Notes under the pieces: generated by a model
Told to the model about the DNA's origin: nothing
Database searches by the model: none
Seen by the model: only the letters and a program-made list of their open reading frames with translations
Shown here: one piece after another, positions 18,031 through 26,637 of the stretch
Numbering within the stretch: position 1 is the stretch's first letter
How the letters are laid out: each line of letters opens with the position of its first letter
From: Cyclobacterium lianum
Lineage (GTDB): Bacteria; Bacteroidota; Bacteroidia; Cytophagales; Cyclobacteriaceae
Length of the DNA: 64,000 nt
Direction of reading: 5' to 3'
Assembly (NCBI RefSeq): GCF_900143075.1
Contig: NZ_FRCY01000008.1
Coordinates: 1 to 64,000 of the forward strand
Made by a program: the position numbers and the translations under genes

Positions 18031-19112
18031 GCAAGAGACTGATTGTGGATGCACATCTGGACCTGGCTATGAATGCCCTTGAATGGAACAGGGATCTGCG
18101 TATGCCGTTGTCAGAGATCCGCAAAGCAGAGATGCACATGCCAGACAAACCGGACAGGGGTAGGGGCACGGTTTGTTTGCCTGAGTTAAGGAGGGGAAAA
18201 ATTGGTATCGTTGTGGCCACCCAACTGGCCCGCTACTCACCTCCTGATTCGGCGCTCGCAGGCTGGCGCTCAGCCCAGCAGGCCTGGGCAATGACACAGG
18301 CCCAGTTGGCCTGGTACCGTGAAATGGAAGCCCTGGGAGAAATGAAGCAGATCACCACCCGGTCAGAACTCGACCAGATGGTAGCGCTCTGGAATGACGA
18401 TTCTCTTGCCGACGAAAACAAACCCATTGGTTTTCTGCTCAATCTGGAGGGAGCAGATTCGCTTGTTGACATTTCCTATCTCGAAACTGCCTATGCTTAC
18501 GGGCTGAGGGCACTTGGGCTTTCCCATTTTGGACCCGGCAGGTACGCTCCCGGAACAAAAACGCAGGGAAGTATTACCCCGATGGGAAGGGAGTTGCTTA
18601 AGGCAATGGAGAAATATCAGCTGATCCTCGATGTAACCCACCTGACGGATGAGGGTTTTGAGGAGGCGATTGACAGCTATGGAGGTCCTGTCTGGGCCAG
18701 TCACCACAACGTAAGAAAAATTGTACCTAACCAAAGACAATTGACAGACCACCAGGTCAAAAAGCTGATCGAAAAAGGAGCTGTAATCGGAGGTATGCTG
18801 GATTGCTGGGCAATGGACATTCGTTTTATCGATACGGTATCTGATCCCTGGCAACTGGACATAAGGTTGGAGCATTTGGTAGACCACTGGGACCATATTT
18901 GCCAGTTGGCTGGTGATAGCCAGCACATTGGTATAGGCAGCGACCTGGATGGGATATTCGGTACAGAGCAGACACCCTGGGACATGAACAGCATCGCCGA
19001 CCTTCGGAAATATGAGGAAATACTGGACAAACGGGGTTACTCCAGTCAGGACATTGACAATATCTTCCATGGCAACTGGCTGCGTTTTTTGCGCCATGCC
19101 TTGCCGGTTTAA
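18027..19112 (+). CDS. Membrane dipeptidase (M19) family amidohydrolase
   Basis: 361 residues, peptidase family M19 (renal-dipeptidase fold). The metal ligands are visible: HxD at His10-Asp12 (VDAHLD), the bridging Glu in LNLEGADSL, His in LDVTHLTD and in WASHHNVR, and Asp in GIGSDLDG. There is no signal peptide, so it is probably cytoplasmic. Family members cleave dipeptides (often D-amino-acid containing) or other amides. With RidA and the oxidoreductases it suggests breakdown of an N-acyl or peptide-like compound (inference). ATGA overlap with the RidA gene indicates coupling. Confidence 0.93.
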   Translation: MSKRLIVDAHLDLAMNALEWNRDLRMPLSEIRKAEMHMPDKPDRGRGTVCLPELRRGKIGIVVATQLARYSPPDSALAGWRSAQQAWAMTQAQLAWYREMEALGEMKQITTRSELDQMVALWNDDSLADENKPIGFLLNLEGADSLVDISYLETAYAYGLRALGLSHFGPGRYAPGTKTQGSITPMGRELLKAMEKYQLILDVTHLTDEGFEEAIDSYGGPVWASHHNVRKIVPNQRQLTDHQVKKLIEKGAVIGGMLDCWAMDIRFIDTVSDPWQLDIRLEHLVDHWDHICQLAGDSQHIGIGSDLDGIFGTEQTPWDMNSIADLRKYEEILDKRGYSSQDIDNIFHGNWLRFLRHALPV

Positions 19113-19152
19113 TTATCTGCATCAAACTCACCACACAATTCATACAGGAAAA

Positions 19153-20526
19153 ATGAGCCAGGCAAACCAAACACTTTTAGCGGGAGCGGCAAGCGTAGAT
19201 ACGACCCCTCCTCTCGGCACGATTATCAATGGAGATTTTATACCTCACTACGCCAAATTCATACACGATCCGTTGTATGCCAAGGCTTTGTGGTTGGAAA
19301 TCGGAGAAACAATACTGGTTTTCGTGGTGGTAGATATCTGCGTGATGGGACAGGAGTTGATCAATCAAGCAAAAGCGCTGATCTGTAAAGCACAAGGTCT
19401 GGATCCCGCCTGTATCATGGTCAGCAGTACCCATACCCACGCAGCAGGAGCAGTAGAGGAAGTACATTTGGTAGCAGCAGATCTGGCCTACCGAAAGAGG
19501 GTTCCGGAATACATAGCAGATGCTGTTGCCCTTGCCGGTAAGAAAAAGCAGCCAGCCCAATTGGCGTTCGGAACCGCACAGGCTCCTGAACATGCGGTTT
19601 GCAGGAGATTTTGGATGAAGGACAACTTTACCTCGATCAATCCGGTATCGGGAGAGCAGGATGCAATTAAAACCAATCCATTCGGCGCGGAGCATCAAAT
19701 CCTCAGCCCGGTATCCAAACCTGATCCTGAACTGGCATTCCTGGCAGTTCGAACCCTAAAAGATGAATGGATTAGCGTTCTGGCCAATTACTCCATGCAT
19801 TATGTAGGGGACTGGGAAAGCGGTACCATTACAGCCGATTATTTTGGTACTTTCAGTAAGGCGCTGAAACAACAACTGGGAGCAAAGGAGGATTTTATAG
19901 GAATCCTCAGCAACGGGACCAGTGGTGACATCAACATTTGGGATTTTCTGAAGGAGAAAAAATATCCTGAAACTTATTTTGCCAAGGGTCAGCTAATCGG
20001 GGAGGACCTTGCGGCGAAATTAGTTGAGCAAATCGCTGAGTTGACTTGGGAAACCCAGCCAAATTTAGCTTATCGGCATGCGGTAGTCGAGGTAAAGCGC
20101 AGGCTTCCCAATGAAAAGGAACTGGCTGAAGCCAGCGAAAAGGTAGGTAGAGGAGATTATGAAAATTTGCAGCCCAATCAGGAAGGTTGGGAGTACCTTT
20201 ATGCGCGGGAACAGGTATTATTGGCCGGATTCCCCGCTGTAGCCAAATGTCCGGTTCAGGTTTTTGATGTTGGCCCTGGCTGTATAGGGGCCTTGCCGGG
20301 AGAGATATTTGCTGAAACCGGCCTGAAAATTAAAAAGGAATTGAATGGAAAACCTTATTTTACGATCTGCCTGGCCAATGGAAACCTGGGATATGTGCCC
20401 CCCTTGCATGAGTTGGAAAGGGGAGGTTATGAATCATGGCGGTGCCGGATCAGTAATCTGGACGGGTCCGCAGAAGAAACTTTGCGCAGCAAATTGCTGG
20501 AAATGATCAGGGCGGTGCCCAGCTAG
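19153..20526 (+). CDS. Neutral/alkaline ceramidase-fold protein, cytosolic type
   Basis: 457 residues from ATG 19153, which opens as MSQANQTLLAGAASVDTTPP. An open frame extends upstream to 19012 but overlaps the dipeptidase gene and is not needed. The protein matches the N-terminal domain of neutral/alkaline non-lysosomal ceramidases: STHTHAAG (two His), NYSMHYVGDW (His), GEIFAE (Glu) and LGYVPP (Tyr) fit the zinc site. The position of the ceramidase nucleophile (GDVSPN) reads GDINIW, without serine. It has no signal peptide, unlike the three paralogues at 37600-43706. It is thus probably a metal-dependent hydrolase of another substrate. Confidence 0.82.
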   Translation: MSQANQTLLAGAASVDTTPPLGTIINGDFIPHYAKFIHDPLYAKALWLEIGETILVFVVVDICVMGQELINQAKALICKAQGLDPACIMVSSTHTHAAGAVEEVHLVAADLAYRKRVPEYIADAVALAGKKKQPAQLAFGTAQAPEHAVCRRFWMKDNFTSINPVSGEQDAIKTNPFGAEHQILSPVSKPDPELAFLAVRTLKDEWISVLANYSMHYVGDWESGTITADYFGTFSKALKQQLGAKEDFIGILSNGTSGDINIWDFLKEKKYPETYFAKGQLIGEDLAAKLVEQIAELTWETQPNLAYRHAVVEVKRRLPNEKELAEASEKVGRGDYENLQPNQEGWEYLYAREQVLLAGFPAVAKCPVQVFDVGPGCIGALPGEIFAETGLKIKKELNGKPYFTICLANGNLGYVPPLHELERGGYESWRCRISNLDGSAEETLRSKLLEMIRAVPS

Positions 20527-20552
20527 TGCTGCCAGCCCTGAATAGACTGACC

Positions 20553-20984
20553 TCAGGGTTGATCCAGGGAAAGGATGTAATAGACCATGGTTTGAGCGTC
20601 ATTCAGACTCAGGTTGGGGTGGGGACTCATGATCGGGTTTCCCCAGGAACCGAATCCTCCGGTAATGACTTTTCGGGCCAGCATATCTACATAGGCGGGT
20701 TGCACGGGATACCGTTCGGCAATGTCTCTAAAAGCAGGCCCCTTGGCTTTGGTATCCACCCTATGGCAATCTGCACAACCCGAATAGGCTACCAGTACTT
20801 CCCCCCTCGATACCGTCTCATCGGGTATTGGTTCATTCTTGCCTTCAATTTTCCGGATATAATCCTTTTTCGGAGATTCTCTTTTGGTTTCTTCGGGCAT
20901 TTCTTTCTGGCAACCGGCCAGCAAGAGCAACACCAAAGCTATGAACCGACAAGCATATGTACCGATTTTATTGATCATATACAA
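20553..20984 (-). CDS. Small cytochrome c-family lipoprotein
   Basis: 143 residues with a lipoprotein signal (LVLLLLAGC, Cys ~25; start at Met1 or Met3). One haem-binding motif CADCH (CxxCH) lies near 72, after 'SRGEVLVAYSGC', and an axial methionine is available in NPIMSPHPNLS. This is the class I cytochrome c pattern often fused to or found near PQQ or sugar dehydrogenases in Bacteroidota. It is convergent with the ceramidase-fold gene (26 bp apart). Probably a periplasmic electron carrier. Confidence 0.85.
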   Translation of the reverse strand: MYMINKIGTYACRFIALVLLLLAGCQKEMPEETKRESPKKDYIRKIEGKNEPIPDETVSRGEVLVAYSGCADCHRVDTKAKGPAFRDIAERYPVQPAYVDMLARKVITGGFGSWGNPIMSPHPNLSLNDAQTMVYYILSLDQP

Positions 20985-21113
20985 ATGTATTAAAAAAGAT
21001 AAAAGTGTCTTAATTTAAATTAAAAATATTTGCCTGGTTGGTTTTTGTGCTTACCGAATTCGATTGGTTGGAATAATTCAGAAAAATCAGTACCATTGGT
21101 AGGTCAAACATGC

Positions 21114-21121
21114 TAAATTTG
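21114..21121 (+). promoter_or_regulatory. Possible Bacteroidota -7 box (TAAATTTG) before the amidohydrolase gene
   Basis: TAAATTTG matches the Bacteroidota -7 consensus TAnnTTTG and ends 22 bp before the ATG at 21144. A TTG at 21096 could serve as the -33 element, but the 15-bp gap is shorter than usual. Confidence 0.35.
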
Positions 21122-21143
21122 ATGCTACCGAAAACCTAATGTC

Positions 21144-22439
21144 ATGCAAAAAGCCACCACAACTTTAATACTACTATTAATCATTCAGTTTGCAAATGGG
21201 CAAACCAACTTAGACGTTCTAGTAAGCGAAAGGGCACTTTCCCTGGAACAAAAAGTCATTGAATGGCGAAGGGATATTCACGAGCACCCTGAGCTGGGAA
21301 ACGAAGAAACCCGAACTGCCGGCATCGTTGCTGACCACCTCAGGAAACTGGGTATGGAAGTCACAGAAGGGATGGCCGTAACTGGAGTTGTTGGCATCTT
21401 AAAAGGCGGTCGACCCGGCCCCACGGTCGCCATCAGAGCAGATATGGATGCTTTGCCGGTAACAGAGCGCAATGATTTGCCATTCAAATCGCAGGTCACC
21501 ACCAATTACAATGGTCAGGAAACGGGAGTAATGCATGCCTGTGGACATGATTCCCATGTGGCCATCCTGATGGGTGTAGCGGAGGTGCTGGCGGGGATGA
21601 AAGATGAGCTCAAGGGAACCGTCAAATTTATTTTTCAGCCGGCTGAAGAAGGATTAGAAGACAAAACAGTGGAAAGCTGGGGCGCCAGACAACTGGTCGA
21701 GCAGGGAGTGATGGATGATGTGGATGCCATTTTTGGATTACACATCAATTCACAAACTCCCGCAGGGGTGATCAAATACAAACCGGGCCCATCCATGGCC
21801 GCTGTGGACAATCTGGAAATCCTTGTAAAGGGCAGGCAGGCCCACGGCGCTTATCCCTGGTCTTCGGTGGATCCGATTGTCACCGCATCCCAGATTGTGA
21901 TGGGACTGCAGACCATTGTTAGCCGAAATGTAAAGATCATAGAGATTCCCGCCATTGTTACCATTGGAGCCATACACGGAGGGGTACGGCACAACATCAT
22001 ACCTGAAGAAGTAGAAATGATCGGAACGATCCGAACCTACAGCGAGGACCAGCAAAGTCTCATTCACAGGAGGATTGTCGAAATCGCGGGTAATATTGCT
22101 GAAAGTGCGGGCGCCGCTGCTGATATCAACATCAAAGAAATGTATCCGGTCACTTACAATGATCCCGATTTGACAGCAGCCATGGTGCCTACACTGGAAA
22201 AAGTAGCCGGAAAAGAAAAGGTATGGCTGCACGATCCGGTGACCGGAGCGGAGGATTTTAGCTTTTATCAGAAAGAAAAACCCGGATTATTCATTTTTCT
22301 GGGCGGCATGCCGGCAGATGCAGACCCGGAGACAGCTCCCTCACACCATACACCGGATTTTTACCTGGACGAAAGTGGTTTCGTGCTGGGTGTAAAGGCT
22401 CTCAGCCAATTGGCTGTGGATTATATGGAAATGTACTGA
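21144..22439 (+). CDS. M20 family amidohydrolase (N-acyl amino acid amidohydrolase type), exported
   Basis: 431 residues: a signal peptide (TTLILLLIIQFANGQ), then a full M20D metallo-amidohydrolase. Visible motifs are WRRDIHEHPELGNEE, AIRADMDALPV, the metal-site GVMHACGHDSHVAIL and IFQPAEEGLED, and the C-terminal HDPVTGAEDFSF with the last His/Glu ligands. Such enzymes remove acyl groups from amino acids or act on short peptides in the periplasm. The last 321 bases of the gene are duplicated at 29832-30150. The duplication lies exactly at the edge of the curli locus, so this gene is one border of an apparent insertion. Confidence 0.93.
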   Translation: MQKATTTLILLLIIQFANGQTNLDVLVSERALSLEQKVIEWRRDIHEHPELGNEETRTAGIVADHLRKLGMEVTEGMAVTGVVGILKGGRPGPTVAIRADMDALPVTERNDLPFKSQVTTNYNGQETGVMHACGHDSHVAILMGVAEVLAGMKDELKGTVKFIFQPAEEGLEDKTVESWGARQLVEQGVMDDVDAIFGLHINSQTPAGVIKYKPGPSMAAVDNLEILVKGRQAHGAYPWSSVDPIVTASQIVMGLQTIVSRNVKIIEIPAIVTIGAIHGGVRHNIIPEEVEMIGTIRTYSEDQQSLIHRRIVEIAGNIAESAGAAADINIKEMYPVTYNDPDLTAAMVPTLEKVAGKEKVWLHDPVTGAEDFSFYQKEKPGLFIFLGGMPADADPETAPSHHTPDFYLDESGFVLGVKALSQLAVDYMEMY

Positions 22440-22445
22440 TTCGGC
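22119..22445 (+). repeat. Direct repeat, copy 1 (3' end of amidohydrolase gene)
   Basis: The stretch from GCTGATATCAACATC through the stop codon TGA and TTCGGC recurs at 29832-30157 in the same orientation. By eye the two copies differ at about ten positions plus one single-base deletion over ~326 bp (~97% identity). The similarity starts and ends abruptly. This copy is part of the intact gene. Confidence 0.95.
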
Positions 22446-22757
22446 AATAGCCTGCGTAGGAAGGCTGGCCTGGTAGCAGTCAAGAGCTGCCCAGTTAAGG
22501 CATTTTCTGTGGTCATACCGTCTGACAACTAGCAAACGGTTGCCTCTCTCCCGATACAAATTTTCATGTACTGAAAGACAAATCGATATGTCTGGTGAAG
22601 GCTTTTTGGGCCGGCATGGCGGCTTGGTAAATCCAACTAACCAAATAATACGATTAAATCTCTAAGGTTTGCCGAATTAAGGTTAGCAGATTATACAGAA
22701 GACCCAAATTCACTCAAAATATATTGTGATTTCCTTCATATATAGACATTCACTCAA
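22446..22757. other. Non-coding stretch at the left end of the curli island
   Basis: 312 bp between the end of the direct repeat and the stop of the curli-associated lipoprotein gene. No convincing ORF in either strand and no clear terminator hairpin or inverted repeat. Confidence 0.5.
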
Positions 22758-23393
22758 TTAGTCAGTCCTAAAGGTCCAGGTTGGACTATTCGCCACGTTT
22801 CTTCCCTGGTACTTGGCTACAACGTACCAAAAATAGGTTGTGTTTGGCTTTAAATTGGAAACCCCTATTTCCCTTCCCAATAGATTTTCACCCAATAAGG
22901 TCTGAGTAGTGGAATTTGATTCAAAGATATAAACATTGAATTCTAATTCCCTGGACCTGACATCCTGATCCACTTTCCACTCCAAAGTCAAATCTTCCGG
23001 TTGTCCGACGGCTCCGTTTCCTGGTATCGGGTCATAGATGACCACATTTCCAACATCATTATCATCTTCTAATAGAAAGAAAGTCAGCGAGGTATTGAGT
23101 GCTTCATTTACAGCTACACTCACACTGCCGGTTAAATAATCCATTTTTCTTGCAGAGATCACCACTTCACCTTCTCTGACCATTTCAATACTAAAAGCCC
23201 CCTCTTCATCGGTCAATACGATGGTACTTGGCGGGGTAGTTGAAATTTGTACACCAGACAATGGTTCGTAACTTTCTCCATCAACCACAACCCCGGAAAT
23301 AGTCCCGAATTTGTCATCAGTGATATGCTCTAACTCACACCCTGTAAAAAAAATAAATACGACGGCCGATACTAAATAATAGACTATTTTCAT
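22758..23393 (-). CDS. Curli-locus lipoprotein with carboxypeptidase-regulatory-like domain
   Basis: 211 residues. The lipoprotein signal ends at FFTGC (Cys ~19). Residues ~30-115 form a carboxypeptidase-regulatory-like beta-sandwich (ISGVVVDGESYEPLSGVQIS ... VLTDEEGAFSIEMV). Residues ~120-210 resemble a fibronectin-III-like module (YDPIPGNGAVGQPEDLTLEW ... NTTYFWYVVAKYQG). It starts 7 bp after the csgG-like gene and is probably the last gene of the curli operon. A role as outer-membrane-attached accessory or anchoring factor is inferred from position. Confidence 0.8.
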   Translation of the reverse strand: MKIVYYLVSAVVFIFFTGCELEHITDDKFGTISGVVVDGESYEPLSGVQISTTPPSTIVLTDEEGAFSIEMVREGEVVISARKMDYLTGSVSVAVNEALNTSLTFFLLEDDNDVGNVVIYDPIPGNGAVGQPEDLTLEWKVDQDVRSRELEFNVYIFESNSTTQTLLGENLLGREIGVSNLKPNTTYFWYVVAKYQGRNVANSPTWTFRTD

Positions 23394-23400
23394 TTTATGA

Positions 23401-24789
23401 TCAATTTCCTAAATAAATTTTCAATCCAAACCTGGCTCCGACAATGACATCGTCAAATGAACCTGCACCAACACCGTCATAATTGTCTGACAAATGTTGG
23501 TTCAAATAAGCCTTAAATGTCAACGCTGATTTTGATGACACTAAATATTCAAATCCAGCTCCGTAGGTTACGTAGGGCAAGAATTGGTTTTGGGAGAGAC
23601 TGATTTCATTTCCGAAATTATAATAGGATCCCGCTCCGATACTAAATAATGGAGATAGTTTACCTGTAGGATTGGCTAAGAAGACCAGGTTAGCATCACC
23701 ATAAAATTCAGAAGAATTCACTAAATCTCTGATATTAACGTATTGATAGCCAATGCTAGGTTCAAAATAAAATGACTTGTTGATTCCAACCCCAATTGAA
23801 TAATTAATCCCCCCCCGAATCTCGCTTGAAGGATAATCCCCCAGGTAATTTTGACTGGTCAACATTGGATTAAGATAAAAGCCCGATCTGCTTTGATAAA
23901 TATGGGGCTGACCCATATAGTCAATTTCACGGTTGTTTTCCTTTTCTTCCAGATAGTCATCAATAATATGTTGTGCCGAGTCGATTGGTTCATTTAATTC
24001 CCAAAGCCGACCTATTATCCCTTCTATGACCAGACTGTGAACCGCTTTTTCAACGGCCTCTGTGATGGCCAATTCCCGGGGTTCATTGTGGGTATAACCC
24101 ATTTCTGCCTCAAGTAGTCGCTTAAATTTTACATACCGAAAAATGCCTGTACTCACTTCCTGAGACAAAATTGATTTGGTCGTATAAACAGTTTTTAACA
24201 CCTTCCCGTTACTTGTCGACACCGCTCTTAGATAAATGGATACCCTGTCTTCTCTGTATTGGGAAGAAACATTTGATCCAAAGTATCTAATTCCTGCTCC
24301 GCCTGTAAAAACATTGGTTTCATAAGAGACAATACCTCCTTCGAGGAGGACACCCGCGAATAAGAGCGGGGGCAAAAGTATGTTGTTATTTCCCTCATAT
24401 TGCTCCCTGCTGGATCGGATGATTTTTCTTTCATTCAATAGGTTGCTGATGTTCTCTCTCTCAATAGGTACAAACCAACCAGATTCTTCCAATGCTCTTA
24501 TCAATATATTCGTGGCCCCTTGGGTCACAGCCGTGGACCAACTGGCGCCAACATTTGATTCTTTGTACTGACCTGTCTGGTCTCTGAACTTGTAAACGGC
24601 CACTACCACTGGTTCTTTTGGCGCAGGCAAGGACAAAAGCTCTTTTTTCATTTTTGTCTCGGGTCCAAGGGAAGCATCCCGGTCTCCAAACGGCTGATAA
24701 AAATACGGACTACAGCTACCCAGAAAGACTATTAATGCGATAAATTGGGCACACGAATGCAACTGCTTCAACAAAAATTTCATCCACAC
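23401..24789 (-). CDS. csgG: CsgG-type curli secretion channel with added C-terminal beta-barrel domain
   Basis: 462 residues. After a lipoprotein signal (VFLGSC, Cys ~26) the first ~270 residues match CsgG, the nonameric outer-membrane pore that exports curli subunits: VAVYKFRDQTGQYKE, 'TQGATNILIRALEESGWFVPIERENISNLLNERKIIR', VLLEGGIVSYETNV, and RVSIYLRAVSTSNGKVLKTV. E. coli CsgG is ~277 residues. Here ~170 further residues follow, with alternating aromatic beta-strands (SIGVGINKSFYFEPSIGYQY ... VIVGARFGLKIYLGN) ending in a typical outer-membrane barrel terminus. This looks like a fused eight-stranded barrel. It lies 19 bp after csgF. Confidence 0.92.
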   Translation of the reverse strand: MWMKFLLKQLHSCAQFIALIVFLGSCSPYFYQPFGDRDASLGPETKMKKELLSLPAPKEPVVVAVYKFRDQTGQYKESNVGASWSTAVTQGATNILIRALEESGWFVPIERENISNLLNERKIIRSSREQYEGNNNILLPPLLFAGVLLEGGIVSYETNVFTGGAGIRYFGSNVSSQYREDRVSIYLRAVSTSNGKVLKTVYTTKSILSQEVSTGIFRYVKFKRLLEAEMGYTHNEPRELAITEAVEKAVHSLVIEGIIGRLWELNEPIDSAQHIIDDYLEEKENNREIDYMGQPHIYQSRSGFYLNPMLTSQNYLGDYPSSEIRGGINYSIGVGINKSFYFEPSIGYQYVNIRDLVNSSEFYGDANLVFLANPTGKLSPLFSIGAGSYYNFGNEISLSQNQFLPYVTYGAGFEYLVSSKSALTFKAYLNQHLSDNYDGVGAGSFDDVIVGARFGLKIYLGN

Positions 24790-24808
24790 AAAATTATTAA
24801 ACTATCTA

Positions 24809-25237
24809 CTAAAAAAATGGAACGTCGACTACTGTACTTGCACCCGTTCTGTTGTCCACTATATTAATGTTAATTCCGGCACCTCCACTTCCAATTTCTA
24901 TTTGATAATCGCCCAATTGGTAACTTCCTTCCTGTATTTCATCTTCGCCAAATTGCCTCAATACCAATTCTCTGGAAAGCCTGCTTAGGATTTGTCTGTT
25001 CAAACTTTCCGTAAAATCATTGAGAGGAGACCGTTGTGTAATTCCAGGCTGGGTTCTTTGCTGTTGAGAAGGGTCGACGGTGGTATCCTGCGCTTGAGCT
25101 GAGCTTAGCATCCATTGATAATTAAACGTTTCTCCACCAAATGCCGGATTTTTTGGCTTGTATACCATTTGCTGTGCGTCACAAAATCCAATCGAGTAAT
25201 AAACACACAAAGTTAAAATAAATAGAATCTTCTTCAT
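24809..25237 (-). CDS. csgF: CsgF-like curli assembly factor
   Basis: 142 residues with a signal peptide ending near GFCDAQQ. The mature N-terminus (QMVYKPKNPAFGGETFNYQWMLSSAQAQD) is the diagnostic CsgF region that inserts into the CsgG pore. The C-terminal part contains 'LNRQILSRLSRELV' and 'YQLGDYQIEIGSGGAGININIVD', as in other CsgF proteins. CsgF couples the channel to surface nucleation of curli fibres. Located between csgE and csgG in the expected order. Confidence 0.93.
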   Translation of the reverse strand: MKKILFILTLCVYYSIGFCDAQQMVYKPKNPAFGGETFNYQWMLSSAQAQDTTVDPSQQQRTQPGITQRSPLNDFTESLNRQILSRLSRELVLRQFGEDEIQEGSYQLGDYQIEIGSGGAGININIVDNRTGASTVVDVPFF

Positions 25238-25248
25238 TATAGTTTAAT

Positions 25249-25797
25249 TTAAAATATACCCGAACCAGAGCGTTCCTCACCAGCAAGTTCCCTTACTATT
25301 TCCTCATACCTTGCCAAATACATGTAAGTTGAGCCAATCGATTGTGACACCAATTGCTCCACTACTTCGTTTCTTGGTTGCAATAAAGATTGAAACACCA
25401 TTGTTTCGTTAATATAAATCTCAATCATCGTGGTACTGAGCCGAAAGGGCTTTTCCCTGATGAAAATGGAATAATTGTTGGCTTCTTCGGGTGCTTCCCA
25501 TTGCCTGTAAAAGTACTCGAAAAAATCCCTGCCACTTTTGGTCTTGGTCTCGTCAATAAGCAGGCCATCAATTTCCAATTCAGATCCGTTGTTCGCACGT
25601 TCTTTTTCTTCTTCGGCAATGGATTCCAATAGATTGATCAGGGCCTCCGGAGCCTCCTTCACCGAATTGCTATCCGTTTGTACCCGCGTACTGTCGATTT
25701 GTGCCAGCAGATCGTCAGGAAAAAATATAAACAGCGCTATGTACATTGCCAACATCTTCATTTCCCATACCAACCTAAATGTTACACCAATTCGCAT
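25249..25797 (-). CDS. csgE: CsgE-like curli secretion specificity factor
   Basis: 182 residues; a start at Met13 (25761) would give a more compact signal peptide. After the signal (ending DLLAQ) and a low-complexity linker comes the CsgE domain: LEIDGLLIDETKTKSGRDFF, 'FYRQWEAPEEANNYSIFIREKP', 'TMIEIYINETMVFQSLLQPR' and QLVSQSIGSTYMYL. CsgE caps the periplasmic side of the CsgG pore and directs curlin subunits. It is 11 bp upstream of csgF, in the same operon. Confidence 0.93.
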   Translation of the reverse strand: MRIGVTFRLVWEMKMLAMYIALFIFFPDDLLAQIDSTRVQTDSNSVKEAPEALINLLESIAEEEKERANNGSELEIDGLLIDETKTKSGRDFFEYFYRQWEAPEEANNYSIFIREKPFRLSTTMIEIYINETMVFQSLLQPRNEVVEQLVSQSIGSTYMYLARYEEIVRELAGEERSGSGIF

Positions 25798-25855
25798 GTG
25801 AAGAAATGTAAAATTTTTGTAAATTAAAAGAAGTTTAGGGGATTAAATTTTTTGA

Positions 25856-26530
25856 TTATCTTTTCATGGGAAAGTTAAATTGAGAAGTGGAAATATTTAT
25901 TTTCATTCCCTCTCCATTTATACCCGGATTTTGTGTTATTTCAAAAGATGAGCTAAAATCCTCCATCATCGCCTCTACCTCATGTTGATTTCCAAATTGC
26001 GATATCCGCACGTATTGATGAGTTATATTGGTATCAACTCCATTTCCTACCAACGAAAGATCGATACTGTTTTGGTTCCCTTCTTGTATCAAAGCTGCTG
26101 ACCTATTGGTTATTCCGTCCTGAAAAATATAGCTATTGATGCTGTTTTCATTACCGTTTTGTAGCACGCTTGTGATTACCCCTTCTCCTATCGACCATAA
26201 ATTGGCCTCATTTTGGTCACCATTTTGATTGACCTCGCTGCGATGTGCCTGACCACTTTGATCTACGTATCCTCTGTTGCCATTGCCTGACTGTTTCAAA
26301 ATTATGAAGTTAGCCTCATTACCTTTATTTTCCTGAAATACTCTTGCATCGCTATTGCTACCCACCTGCTCAATGATTGCACTGTTGTTCCGCTCCTGTT
26401 GTTCATACATTTCAATGGCTTGAACATTAAGCAAAATACTTGCCTCGGGGTCTATAGTCTCTTGAGAAAATGCCTGCACGGCACTAACATTGATCAATAA
26501 AATAAAGAAATATGAAATCGGAGAAGACAT
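25856..26530 (-). CDS. Curlin-repeat protein (second amyloid subunit or nucleator)
   Basis: 224 residues with a signal peptide (to about AVQAFSQE). The mature part holds degenerate curlin repeats of ~22 residues: IEQVGSNSDARVFQE, LKQSGNGNRGYVDQ, VNQNGDQNEANLWS, VLQNGNENSINSYIFQ, LIQEGNQNSIDLSLV, ISQFGNQHEVEAM. The last ~30 residues lack repeats. The repeats are less regular than in the neighbour at 26638, and CsgB-like nucleating or minor-subunit function is a fair guess. Encoded 59 bp upstream of csgE. Confidence 0.85.
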   Translation of the reverse strand: MSSPISYFFILLINVSAVQAFSQETIDPEASILLNVQAIEMYEQQERNNSAIIEQVGSNSDARVFQENKGNEANFIILKQSGNGNRGYVDQSGQAHRSEVNQNGDQNEANLWSIGEGVITSVLQNGNENSINSYIFQDGITNRSAALIQEGNQNSIDLSLVGNGVDTNITHQYVRISQFGNQHEVEAMMEDFSSSFEITQNPGINGEGMKINISTSQFNFPMKR

Positions 26531-26637
26531 TGAAACAATAAAAGGAATTTTTGCGATATTGCAAACAAGTTTTATTTTAAAAATAGGTTTCCACCAATTA
26601 AAATTGATGGAAACCTAAAATAAAATAGGAGCGAAGT

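Noticed and set aside
19012-19152. N-terminal extension of the ceramidase-fold protein
   Set aside because: It would overlap the dipeptidase gene by 100 bp and has no homology; ATG 19153 is sufficient.
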